A stretch of DNA of 64,000 bases from Pseudomonas helleri (GTDB taxonomy: Bacteria; Pseudomonadota; Gammaproteobacteria; Pseudomonadales; Pseudomonadaceae): NCBI RefSeq assembly GCF_009600315.1, contig NZ_WIWC01000016.1, positions 1-64,000 of the forward strand, in the 5' to 3' direction. The position numbers and the translations under genes are program-made. Positions 34,126 to 43,200 of the stretch are shown piece by piece; position 1 is the first letter of the stretch; each line of letters starts with the position of its first letter. The notes beneath the pieces were generated by a model. The model saw only the letters and a program-made list of their open reading frames with translations, had not been told where the DNA came from and made no database searches.

Positions 34126-36423
34126 ATGTTTTTTCGCCTACTCACCGGCGCCGTGACGCTGGTGATGTGCAGTACAACGTTCGGGCAAGTCCCGCTCGTC
34201 AGCCCGGCTATTTCTTATACCCGGGATATCCAACCGATCCTTACTGAAAAGTGCGTTGCCTGCCACGCGTGCAACGATGCTGCCTGCCAGCTCAACCTCG
34301 GCAGTGCCGAGGGGGCTACACGGGGTGCCAGCAAAGTACCGGTCTATAAAGGCGACAGAACGACTGCCGTACCGCCGACGCGAATTTTTTATGATGCCAA
34401 CGGCCCGACGGAGTGGCGCAACAAGGGTTTTTACTCGGTGCTCGATGCTCAAGGCGCACAAGCAGCTCTAATGGCGCGCATGCTCGAGTTGGGGCATAGC
34501 GCACCGTTAACCCCCAACGCCAAGCTGCCTGAAGAAATCGTGTTGGGCCTTAATCGTGAAAACTCATGCCCGGCGCCGGGCGAGTTCAACGCCTATGCAC
34601 AAAGTCATCCCAAAGAAGGTATGCCGCTGGCCGTGACCGGGCTGACTGATCAGCAATACAGCACGTTGCAGGGCTGGTTGGCGGCAGGCGCCCCTGTTGA
34701 CCAAAATGCCATCAAACCAACGGCGGGCGAAGCCGCACAAATTGCCGAGTGGGAAGAGCTGCTCAACCGTCCTGGCTCCAGCCAGGCGCTGGTTGCGCGC
34801 TGGTTATACGAGCACTTGTTTCTCGCCCATGCTTATTTTGACAACGGTGTGCCGGGCCATTACTTCCAGTGGGTACGTTCCCGTACGCCCAGTGGCCAGC
34901 CTGTTGATCTGATTGCGACACGTCGTCCCAATGATGACCCGGGCACTACGTTTTACTACCGCTTGATGCCCGTACAGGGTGTGATTGTGCACAAAACCCA
35001 CATCACCTATCCGATGGGTGAGCGCAAGCTGGAGCGGGTCAAACAACTGTTTTACAGCGGTAATTGGCATGCCTCACGTTTGCCTGGCTATGGCCCGCGT
35101 GGTCGCGCCAACCCGTTTGAAACTTTTGAAGGCATTCCGGCCGTGGCGCGTTATCAATTCATGCTCGATAACGCTGAATACTTCGTGCGGACCTTCATTC
35201 GCGGGCCAGTATGTCGTGGTCAAATTGCGACGGACGTGATCCGTGACAATTTCTGGGCGGTGTTCCAGGAGCCTGCTCGTGATCGCTATGTGGTAGATGC
35301 CGCGTATCGCGGAGAAGCAACACCTTTGCTGGCGATGCCTGGTCAAATCGACGACGTTGGCAGCGTTATTACGCTGTGGCACAACTACCGTGATAAACGC
35401 AATGACTATGAAAAGTTGCGTCAGGACGCGTATGCGAAAATGCCGCCGCCCAGTTGGTCGACGCTGTGGGCGGGTAACGATAATGCCTTGCTGACCATCT
35501 TCCGCCACTTCGACAGTGCCAGTGTCACCAAAGGCCTGGTGGGCGAGGTGCCGCAAACCCTGTGGTTATTCGATTACCCCTTGCTGGAGCGTACCTATTA
35601 TCAGTTGGCGGTCAACTTTGATGTCTTTGGCAACGTGTCCCACCAAGCGCAAACGCGTTTGTACTTTGACTTGATCCGCAACGGTGCCGAGGTCAACTTC
35701 CTGCGTTTGATGCCCGCAGATTCGCGGGCTGCAATCCTCGGCGATTGGTATCAAAACAGTGGCAAGCTGAAAATGTGGATGGACTATCAGAAAATCGACA
35801 CGGACACCCCGACCGGGATGAAGCTCGATCCGGTAGACCCCAAACGAGACTTTGCCCTCAAGTTGATCGAGCGCACCGGCACGCTCAATGCCCGGCCCGA
35901 TCCAATCAACCGTTGCACGGGAGCTTACTGCTCACGGTCCAATATCGCCCAAGAGTTTCAGTACGCCGAGCAGTCATTGAGCCGTTTGACGTCGCGTCCT
36001 GCGGCGGGGCTGGTGGTCATCAATCAGCTGCCAGAAGCGACCATGCTGCGCATCGAAGGCAGCGACGGCAAGCGTGAGATGTACAGCATGCTGCGTAACC
36101 GCGCGCACACCAACGTCGCCTTCATGGTGGGCGAGGAGTACCGCTTGCAACCGGGGTTGGACACCCTGACCATCTACCCGGGCGTGCTGAGCAGCTACCC
36201 CAACTTTATATTCAACATCCCTGCGGGTGAGGTTGAAGCCTTTGTTCAGGCGATGGAGAAGTGCCAGGATCAAGCGGCTTTTGATGCCATTGTCGAGCGT
36301 TGGGGGATTCGTCGCAGCAATCCCGAGTTTTGGCATTATTTCCATGATATTGGTCAGTACATCAATGAAACCGACCCGGTCGAGGCGGGCGTGCTGGACA
36401 TGAACCGCTACGAAAACCTGTAA
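34126..36423 (+). CDS. cti: periplasmic fatty acid cis/trans isomerase
   Basis: A 765-residue enzyme that converts cis to trans unsaturated fatty acids in membrane phospholipids, a fast Pseudomonas response to solvents and heat. An N-terminal export signal (LLTGAVTLVMCSTTFG) precedes a cytochrome c-type haem motif, Cys43-Val-Ala-Cys46-His47. An additional Cys pair follows (ACNDAACQ). The rest contains the family blocks CRGQIATDVIRDNFWAVFQ and RADPxNRCTGAYC-like sequence, and the length fits known Cti (about 760-770). It is divergent from metH and stands alone. Confidence 0.95.
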   Translation: MFFRLLTGAVTLVMCSTTFGQVPLVSPAISYTRDIQPILTEKCVACHACNDAACQLNLGSAEGATRGASKVPVYKGDRTTAVPPTRIFYDANGPTEWRNKGFYSVLDAQGAQAALMARMLELGHSAPLTPNAKLPEEIVLGLNRENSCPAPGEFNAYAQSHPKEGMPLAVTGLTDQQYSTLQGWLAAGAPVDQNAIKPTAGEAAQIAEWEELLNRPGSSQALVARWLYEHLFLAHAYFDNGVPGHYFQWVRSRTPSGQPVDLIATRRPNDDPGTTFYYRLMPVQGVIVHKTHITYPMGERKLERVKQLFYSGNWHASRLPGYGPRGRANPFETFEGIPAVARYQFMLDNAEYFVRTFIRGPVCRGQIATDVIRDNFWAVFQEPARDRYVVDAAYRGEATPLLAMPGQIDDVGSVITLWHNYRDKRNDYEKLRQDAYAKMPPPSWSTLWAGNDNALLTIFRHFDSASVTKGLVGEVPQTLWLFDYPLLERTYYQLAVNFDVFGNVSHQAQTRLYFDLIRNGAEVNFLRLMPADSRAAILGDWYQNSGKLKMWMDYQKIDTDTPTGMKLDPVDPKRDFALKLIERTGTLNARPDPINRCTGAYCSRSNIAQEFQYAEQSLSRLTSRPAAGLVVINQLPEATMLRIEGSDGKREMYSMLRNRAHTNVAFMVGEEYRLQPGLDTLTIYPGVLSSYPNFIFNIPAGEVEAFVQAMEKCQDQAAFDAIVERWGIRRSNPEFWHYFHDIGQYINETDPVEAGVLDMNRYENL

Positions 36424-36448
36424 TCCATGACTCGTGGGGGGTGGCTTT

Positions 36449-36477
36449 CCTGACAAAAATACTAGGACTTTGTCAGG
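36449..36477. promoter_or_regulatory. 9-bp perfect inverted repeat between cti and nfuA
   Basis: CCTGACAAA (36449-36457) and TTTGTCAGG (36469-36477) are exact reverse complements around 11 bases. It lies 25 bp after cti and 46 bp before nfuA. It could be a hairpin ending cti transcription or an operator for nfuA; the bases are not a clear IscR site, and there is no T-run. Confidence 0.55.
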
Positions 36478-36523
36478 CGCGCCGATTGGCGTAAACTGCC
36501 CCCCATGTCTGTGAGGAGATTCC

Positions 36524-37108
36524 ATGAGCGCCATAACGATTACCGACGCCGCCCAAGATTACCTGGCTGATCTGCTGTCCAAGCAGAACTCCCACGATAT
36601 TGGCATTCGCGTCTTTATCACCCAGCCGGGTACTCAGTATGCTGAAACCTGTATTGCTTACTGCAAAAAGGAAGAAGTTAAGCCTGAAGATACGGTGCTG
36701 GGCCTGAAAAGCTTCACGGCTTATATCGATCAAGTCAGCGAGCCGTTTCTGGAAGATGCAGTGGTGGACTACGCCACTGATCGCATGGGCGGCCAACTGA
36801 CCATCAAGGCACCGAATGCCAAAGTGCCAATGGTCAACGAAGACAGCCCGATCAACGAGCGCATCAACTACTACCTGCAAACCGAGATCAATCCCGGTCT
36901 CGCCAGCCATGGTGGTCAGGTCAGCCTGATTGAAGTGGTTGAAGACGGTATTGCCGTGTTGAAGTTTGGTGGCGGTTGCCAAGGCTGTGGTCAGGCTGAT
37001 GTGACGTTACGCGAAGGTATTGAGCGTACGTTGCTGGAGCGTATTCCTCAGCTTAAAGGTGTACGTGACGTGACAGACCACTCGCAGAAAGAAAACGCTT
37101 ACTACTGA
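36524..37108 (+). CDS. nfuA: Fe-S biogenesis protein NfuA
   Basis: A 194-residue carrier that delivers 4Fe-4S clusters to apoproteins, notably under oxidative stress or iron limitation. The N-terminal domain (to about 95) is a degenerate A-type carrier without its cysteines in the usual pattern; the C-terminal Nfu domain carries Cys152-x-x-Cys155 in [14 protein letters not shown]. Length is the family norm. ATG follows GAGGAG. A strong bidirectional terminator follows at 37145-37178. Confidence 0.96.
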   Translation: MSAITITDAAQDYLADLLSKQNSHDIGIRVFITQPGTQYAETCIAYCKKEEVKPEDTVLGLKSFTAYIDQVSEPFLEDAVVDYATDRMGGQLTIKAPNAKVPMVNEDSPINERINYYLQTEINPGLASHGGQVSLIEVVEDGIAVLKFGGGCQGCGQADVTLREGIERTLLERIPQLKGVRDVTDHSQKENAYY

Positions 37109-37144
37109 GTGGCCTCGGTAAAAAAGCGTTCGCTGCCAGTTGCA

Positions 37145-37178
37145 TAAAAAAACGGTGCCCCGTGAGCACCGTTTTTTT
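37145..37178. terminator. bidirectional Rho-independent terminator between nfuA and cobM
   Basis: ACGGTGC and GCACCGT form a 7-bp stem (37152-37172), flanked by an A-run on the left and seven T on the right. It can end nfuA on the plus strand and the cob operon on the minus strand. Confidence 0.9.
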
Positions 37179-37201
37179 ATGCCTGTCGTTTGAGGTGCTG
37201 C

Positions 37202-37948
37202 TTAGTGGCGATACAGATGCGCATGCCCGGCACGGTACAGCGACGAGTCCGAAAAATTGTCACTGGCCAGCACTCGGCCCACCAGAATCAGCGCTGTGCG
37301 TTTAAAACCCTTGGCTTGCACCTTCACTGCAATGTCCGCCAGCGTACCCGTCACCCAGTCCTGATCCGGCCAGCTGGCCCGGTGAATGACGGCAATAGGG
37401 CAGTCGCTGCCATAATGCGGGGTTAAATCGCGGACGATGTTCTCGAGGTTCTTAACCCCAAGGTGAATCGCCATGGTCGCTTTATGCTGCGCCAGGCTGC
37501 TGAGTTCTTCACCGGCGGGCATCACGGTTTTTTCCGCATAGCGGGTCAAAATCACGCTTTGCGAAATGTCCGGCAGTGTCAGCTCAGTCCCCAGCAGCGC
37601 AGCGCAGGCTGCAGTTGCGGTGACTCCTGGAATGATCTCAAAAGGGATGCCCAGTTCCCGCAAGCAGCGGATTTGCTCGCCGATAGCCCCATATAGACTC
37701 GGGTCGCCGGAGTGCACGCGGGCGACATCGTGGCCTTGGTCATAGGCGGTTTTGATCACTGCAATGATTTGTTCAAGGTGCAGCTCGGCGCTGTTGATGA
37801 CGAGTTCCGCCTGATGCCCCTGCAGCACCGCTTCAGGAACCAGCGAGCCCGCATAAATAATCACCGGGCAGCTACGGATCAGACGCTGGCCTTTGACGGT
37901 AATCAGCTCTGGATCGCCAGGCCCGGCACCGATGAAAAATACAGTCAT
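37202..37948 (-). CDS. cobM: precorrin-4 C11-methyltransferase
   Basis: A 248-residue SAM-dependent methyltransferase of cobalamin ring synthesis. ATG 37948 (MTVFFIGAGPGDPELITVKG) is chosen because the glycine-rich SAM motif should lie at the N-terminus; the upstream extension has no family match. Other blocks: CPVIIYAGSLVP, RVHSGDPSLYGAIGEQ, and IEIIPGVTA-like FEIIPGVTATAAC. It is the last gene of the cbtB-cbtA-cobE-cobM unit and is probably under the upstream cobalamin riboswitch; 64 bp separate it from cobE. Confidence 0.93.
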   Translation of the reverse strand: MTVFFIGAGPGDPELITVKGQRLIRSCPVIIYAGSLVPEAVLQGHQAELVINSAELHLEQIIAVIKTAYDQGHDVARVHSGDPSLYGAIGEQIRCLRELGIPFEIIPGVTATAACAALLGTELTLPDISQSVILTRYAEKTVMPAGEELSSLAQHKATMAIHLGVKNLENIVRDLTPHYGSDCPIAVIHRASWPDQDWVTGTLADIAVKVQAKGFKRTALILVGRVLASDNFSDSSLYRAGHAHLYRH

Positions 37949-38012
37949 GGAAGTCTCTTGAAAGGGTCGTGATAGAGCTGTTCGTGAACGTTGCTCATAG
38001 TGAGGCGGGGGA

Positions 38013-38438
38013 TTATCGCGGCTTTTGCCTGGCGCACGCCAATGCAAAGGTTGCAGCTGAAGATTTTTGTCGGGTTATTAGCACGCTGGCAGGTCCATCG
38101 CCGAGTTGTTCAGCCAGTGCCAAAGCCGCGCTTTCGGCCACGCCATAACAACCCGTATGCTCAAACGCTATCGTGGAATGGTGGCTGAGTCTGGAGGAAA
38201 ACGGTGCCAATTGCTCGGCGCTGAAAACCTCAAGCCTGAAATTGAGCTGCGCGGCCACCTGCAATAACCCGGGTTCGTGCTGCTTCGTCTCGATGCTGGC
38301 CAAGGCGCTGATCGCGCTGAGCGCGAGGCCGGCCTTGTCCAGTGATTGTTCAATCAGGGCGATTAAATGTACGGCGCTGCACCCTTGTCGGCAGCCCAGG
38401 CCAATGACCAGAATTGGCCCTGGGGCTACCTCTGTCAT
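38013..38438 (-). CDS. cobE: CobE/CbiG C-terminal-like cobalamin biosynthesis protein
   Basis: A 141-residue protein of the CobE/GbiG_C type. The opening block ILVIGLGCRQGCSAVHLIALIEQSL is the family signature, followed by LASIETKQHEPGLLQVA and CYGVAESAALAL. CobE/CbiG proteins act in ring contraction of the corrin pathway. The start overlaps the cbtA stop by 4 bp (ATGA), so it is translationally coupled to the cobalt importer. Role assigned by family. Confidence 0.87.
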   Translation of the reverse strand: MTEVAPGPILVIGLGCRQGCSAVHLIALIEQSLDKAGLALSAISALASIETKQHEPGLLQVAAQLNFRLEVFSAEQLAPFSSRLSHHSTIAFEHTGCYGVAESAALALAEQLGDGPASVLITRQKSSAATFALACARQKPR

Positions 38439-39139
38439 GCCGTGTACTGAGGCGTGTCAGATTTGCGACGGAACAGCCAGGCGCTGATCACCCCCAGTGC
38501 CAGCCAAAACACAAGGTTGGTCAGTTGTGCGGCTATTTTGAATTGGGACTCAAGCGCTTCTGGTGCCAGGCTTGAGTGAACCAAAGGCTGTGGAGCGCCA
38601 AAGAGATGCGGCACCGCCAAAATGGCAAGGCCAAGGACCTTGAGCGCCCAATGCTTGCCGAACACCAGCAGGGCGATACCGACTGCTGTAGACGCGGCCG
38701 TAGTGACCCACCACAGCTGACGTTGCAGCAGGTCGGCAGCGGCTGTGCCCGGCAGTTCCGGCGGCAGGCCCATTGTGGGGGCGAGGCAAAATACGGCATA
38801 GCCAGCCAATCCCCAGAGCAGGCCCTGAGACGTTCGGGTGGGCGCACGCAAGGTGTACAGGCCCGCCAGCATCAAGGCGAAACCGACCGCAACGACCAGA
38901 TTGCCACCCGTGGTAGACAGTACACGCTGCCAGCCATCTTCGGGCTCCCAGGCCTCGGCGTCATGTTCGTGAGCGGGCATGGCCATGTCGGCGTGGGCAT
39001 GACTTTCGCTTGCGGCGGGTTTTTCGAAGGTCTCTGCCTGCAAAATTAGTGGGGCAACCCAAAAACTTTGCAGCAGCGTCAGCAGCAAAGCTGCCAGCAA
39101 GCCAGCGAAGCCTGCGGTTTGAGCAATACGCTTAATCAT
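38435..39139 (-). CDS. cbtA: CbtA cobalt transporter subunit
   Basis: A 234-residue inner-membrane protein with five predicted helices (AGFAGLLAALLLTLLQSF near the start, LVVAVGFALMLAGLYTL, LWGLAGYAVFCLAPTMGLPPELPG, VGIALLVFGKHWALKVLGL and LVFWLALGVISAWLF). The FCLAPTMGLPPELPG block with a preceding His-rich loop (SHAHADMAMPAHEHD) is typical of CbtA, a predicted B12-regulated cobalt importer. ATG 39139 gives MIKRIAQTAG. It follows cbtB by 11 bp and overlaps cobE. Confidence 0.92.
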   Translation of the reverse strand: MIKRIAQTAGFAGLLAALLLTLLQSFWVAPLILQAETFEKPAASESHAHADMAMPAHEHDAEAWEPEDGWQRVLSTTGGNLVVAVGFALMLAGLYTLRAPTRTSQGLLWGLAGYAVFCLAPTMGLPPELPGTAAADLLQRQLWWVTTAASTAVGIALLVFGKHWALKVLGLAILAVPHLFGAPQPLVHSSLAPEALESQFKIAAQLTNLVFWLALGVISAWLFRRKSDTPQYTA

Positions 39140-39150
39140 GGCAGACGCTC

Positions 39151-39339
39151 TCAATGGCACGGAAATGCAGAGCTGTGACGGGTGTCATGGGCAGCATTGT
39201 GAACTGCATCGATGTGTGAGAAACCGGCAAAGTAAACGAGCAAAGCCCCCAGCACAGCGGCGCCCACAGCGGCTACGATGCGTTGGCTTTGGGTGGTAGG
39301 GGTAGCAACTGCATGGGTGCGGCTGATGCGAGTGGACAT
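39151..39339 (-). CDS. cbtB: CbtB small cobalt transporter subunit
   Basis: A 62-residue protein from ATG 39339 (MSTRISRTHAVAT). One membrane helix (IVAAVGAAVLGALLVYFAGF) is followed by a metal-binding C-terminus rich in His (SHIDAVHNAAHDTRHSSAFPCH). This one-helix, His-tailed form is the CbtB partner of CbtA. It is the first gene after the cobalamin riboswitch and its terminator. Confidence 0.9.
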   Translation of the reverse strand: MSTRISRTHAVATPTTQSQRIVAAVGAAVLGALLVYFAGFSHIDAVHNAAHDTRHSSAFPCH

Positions 39340-39377
39340 GGCGCTTGCCTCGGGTCGGGCGGCGGGCATGTGAGCGC

Positions 39378-39407
39378 AAGAAAACCCCGCGAACGAAGCT
39401 CGCAGGG
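39378..39407 (-). terminator. riboswitch-controlled terminator upstream of cbtB
   Basis: On the minus strand CCCTGCG (39407-39401) pairs with CGCGGGG (39391-39385), then TTTTCTT. It lies between the cobalamin aptamer and the cbtB start, where an aptamer-dependent terminator is expected. Confidence 0.75.
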
Positions 39408-39450
39408 TTCAACAGCGCCCGCCCACCGCGGGTTTGTCAGTCAAAAAGAA

Positions 39451-39640
39451 CCAGGCCGGTCTCCGGGCTTGCGAGGTGCTCAATGGGCTTGAGCCTGTAA
39501 GCATCTCCTTCCCACGCACTGGGCGCAGTGGATTTGATGCTTCTCTCGCTTACCGTTGCGGGGGCAGCGCCGGACTTGTCAGCAGATCAATGCCTGACGC
39601 ACCGGTTTCCCGTTTCACCCTGTGAAGGGCACCTGATACA
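39451..39640 (-). promoter_or_regulatory. cobalamin riboswitch
   Basis: On the minus strand the conserved parts of the adenosylcobalamin aptamer occur in order: AGGTGCCC (39634-39627), GGGTGAAACGGGAAACCGGTG, the B12 box GCCCCCGCAACGGTAAGCG (39566-39548), CCACTGCGC, GGGAAGG, and the closing AGCCCGGAGACCGGCC. Bound cobalamin would favour the terminator at 39378-39407 and switch off cbtB-cbtA-cobE-cobM. This mode is known for the class; the exact switch here is inferred. Confidence 0.95.
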
Positions 39641-39678
39641 AGGCGCTTAGGAAAACACAGCAATACGGGAAGGTCAAT

Positions 39679-40065
39679 TCAAGGAAGGGCGCGTGTTTCA
39701 GAATCGAGGATGCCTGTCACCTTGTCGCGTAACTGGTTAATGGAGAAAGGTTTGCCAATCAAATGCACCCCCTCCGACAGTTCAAGGGTTTCTGCCAGGC
39801 CACTGGCAACCAGCACCGGTAAGTCTTGGCGCAACTGACGGGCTTTGGCTGCCAATTCCTGGCCGTTGAAACCGGGCAGACTGAAATCGGTCATGAGCAG
39901 ATCGATGCGCGTGTCCAGATTCTCAAGAGAAATCAGGGCCTCTTCAGCGCAATCGGCATCAATCACGTTGAACTCCAGCTCTTCAAGCACGTCTACGATC
40001 AGCATTCTGACAATGCTGTCGTCTTCAACCACAAGAATCGTGGAGGCTGTTGCGGGCATAGTCAT
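39679..40065 (-). CDS. single-domain response regulator
   Basis: A 128-residue stand-alone receiver. The acidic pair is in VVEDDSIVR, the phosphoacceptor is Asp60 (LLMTDFSLPGFNG), and Lys near 105 (LIGKPFS) completes the site. There is no output domain. It is divergent from the large hybrid kinase at 40258 (192 bp apart), so it may receive phosphate from it or from the second kinase. Similar lone receivers flank hybrid kinases in many Pseudomonas signalling clusters. Confidence 0.9.
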   Translation of the reverse strand: MTMPATASTILVVEDDSIVRMLIVDVLEELEFNVIDADCAEEALISLENLDTRIDLLMTDFSLPGFNGQELAAKARQLRQDLPVLVASGLAETLELSEGVHLIGKPFSINQLRDKVTGILDSETRALP

Positions 40066-40257
40066 GATCTCTTCAAGAATTTAAGCGTTGGGCTCATTAG
40101 GTGTCGCTCAGGCCTCAACAATGTCAGCAAGAATAGCCTTGTGAAGGTTTAAATTGAATATTTTTGTACGAAATTTCTGTCTTGTGCGTAAGAAATTGGA
40201 ACTACTCACCGCTAATCCTGCACACTCTCGTTTTTGCTCCCAGTACGGACTCGACAC

Positions 40258-43200
40258 ATGAAATCCCCCGCATCCATTGATGAGCGAAGCTTTCGCAAGC
40301 TTTTAACTCGAAACATAGGCTTGCCCTTGGCCGTCGGTGTGCTCAGTGCCGTGCTGTTTGTGGTGATGATCAGTTACCTGTTGTCGGTGATCCGCTGGGT
40401 CGAACACAGCGATCGCGTCATTACCAATGCCAATGAGGCCGCCAGACTCACGATTGACCTGGAAACAGGGATGCGTGGCTATCTGATCACCGGCGACGAG
40501 CACTTTCTTGACCCTTATGTCGTTGCCAAGCCGCAAATCGTTGCGCAATTACAAAGCTTGCAAGAATTGGTCAGTGATAACCCGCAGCAAGTCGACCGTC
40601 TCAAGCGCCTGGAAGCCTTGCAGCGGGAATGGGCTCTTTACGCACAGTCGATGGTCGACTTGCGTCGTCAGAGCGGTGACTACAAGGCGGCAGTACAGTC
40701 CGGTCGGGGCAAGCGCCTGACCGACGAGATACGTAAGGAATACGACGATTTTATCGGGATGGAACAGCAGTTACGGGTGGCGCGCAGCGATGAGGTCAGC
40801 CAGACAACCGTTATCAGTATCAGCCTTTATCTACTTTTTATTCTAGGACTCAGTGTCTTTCTTGCGTATGTAGGTCGTCGCGATTTAATTAATCTTTCAG
40901 AAAGTTATAAGAGAAACTTCGAGTCATACATTAAGACTGCTGAACGTCTGGAGCGCCAAGCATGGTTGCGCAACGGGCAGACTGAGCTGGCTGAGCAAGT
41001 GCTGGGGCGTCTGACCCTGAACATGCTGGGACGTAATATTTTGCAGTTCTGCGCTCAGTATCTGGGCAGTGTGGTGGGCGCCGTTTATGTGCGCGAAGAC
41101 CATGGCGGACTCAAGCGAGTTGCCAGTTATGGCCTTTCCAATGAGCAAGAATCCCGTGATCAGGTGATTCACAATGATGAAGGGCTAGTGGGTCAGGCGG
41201 CTCAACAAGATCAGTTGATTCGCTTGGACAATGTGCCGCAAGACTACTTTTTGAAGGTGAGTTCCGGTCTGGGTGAAGGTTTGCCGCGCAGTGTGCTCGT
41301 GGTGCCCACCAGCGATGATGATCGGGTTAATGGCGTGATTGAGCTGGGCTTCCTCAGAACGCTGACCGAGCGCGATGTGGAGCTGTTTGAGTTGATCGCT
41401 GACAACATTGGCACCTCAATTGAGGCCGCGCGCTATCGCCAGCGCCTGCAAGAGGTGCTGGCCGAGACACAGCAGCTCAATGAAGAACTGCAAGTGCAGC
41501 AGGAAGAACTTAAAACGGCTAACGAAGAGCTGGAAGAGCAGTCGCAAATCCTCAAGGAGTCGCAGACTAATCTTGAGACCCAGCAGGCTGAGCTGGAACA
41601 GACCAACGAAGAGTTGGCCGGCCAGCGCGACGCGATGGACCGCAAGAATAAAGAACTGAATGAGGCTCAAATACAGCTTGAGGAACGCGCGCAGGAGCTG
41701 CAGCGTTCCAGCAAGTACAAGTCAGAGTTCCTGGCCAATATGTCCCATGAGCTGCGCACGCCGCTGAACAGCTCATTAATTTTGGCAAAACTGCTGTCTG
41801 AAAACTCTCACGGCAACCTTTCCGGTGAGCAGGTCAAATTCGCCGAGTCGATTTACTCGGCCGGCAATGACTTGCTTAACCTGATCAATGACATTCTGGA
41901 TATTTCAAAAGTCGAGGCTGGCAAGCTTGAAGTGTTGCCCGAGAACACCAGCGTGGCACGGGTGGTCGAGGGCTTGCGCGGGATGTTTGAGCCGTTGGCC
42001 GGGGACAAGGGGCTGACGCTCAAGGTTGAAGTTCAACCCGGCACGCCGCCCATGCTCTACACCGATAGCCAGCGTCTGGAGCAAATCCTCAAGAACTTAC
42101 TGTCCAACGCGATCAAGTTCACCGAAAAAGGTCAGGTCAGCCTCACCGTTGCGCAGGCTCCGGGCGAAAGGATTGCTTTCATCGTGAAGGATTCCGGGAT
42201 TGGTATTGCCGAGGATCAACAGGAAAGCATCTTCGAGGCATTTCGTCAGGCGGATGGCACCACCAATCGTCGTTATGGCGGCACCGGCCTGGGGTTATCG
42301 ATTTCACGTGATCTGGCGACCTTGCTTGGCGGCACCATCAGTGTCAGCAGTACGCCGGGGCAGGGCAGCGAATTTACCCTGAGCATGCCCGAGCAATTTG
42401 TCGAACCTGACGAACCAATGGCGCCCAAGGTTGCGCCGCCGGCCAGAGCCGTCTCGGCCAGTGCTGTGTCCAAGCCTGTCGACGTTGCGCCTGTACAGAT
42501 TCCTCGGTTTGCCGATGACCGGGAAAAAGCGCCGTTCAGCACGCGCTGTATTTTGGTGGTTGAAGACGAGCCGAACTTTGCACGCATCCTCTTCGATCTT
42601 GCGCACGAGCTCGGCTATAACTGCCTGGTGGCCCATGGCGCGGATGAAGGCTTTGGGTTAGCCGTCGAGTTCATTCCAGACGCCATTTTGCTGGACATGC
42701 GCTTGCCTGATCATTCCGGGTTGACGGTGCTGCAGCGTCTTAAAGCGTCGGCGCCGACCCGGCATATTCCGGTGCACGTGATTTCCGTTGAGGACCGTGT
42801 TGAAGCGGCGATGCACATGGGCGCGGTGGGTTATGCGGTCAAACCGACGACCCGCGAAGAACTGAAGAATGTCTTTGCACGGCTTGAGGCAAAGTTGACC
42901 CAGAAGGTCAAACGCGTGTTGTTGGTCGAAGACGATGATCTGCAGCGCGACAGCATCGCGCGCTTGATCGGTGATGATGATATCGAAATCACCGCTGTTG
43001 GCTTTGCGCAGGAAGCGCTCGATCTGTTGCGCAGCAATATTTACGACTGCATGATCATCGATCTCAAGTTGCCGGACATGCTCGGTGGCGATTTGCTCAA
43101 GCGTATGTCGACTGAGGATATTTGTTCTTTCCCGCCTGTCATTGTCTACACCGGGCGCAACCTGACCCGCGATGAAGAAGCTGAACTGCGCAAGTACTCG

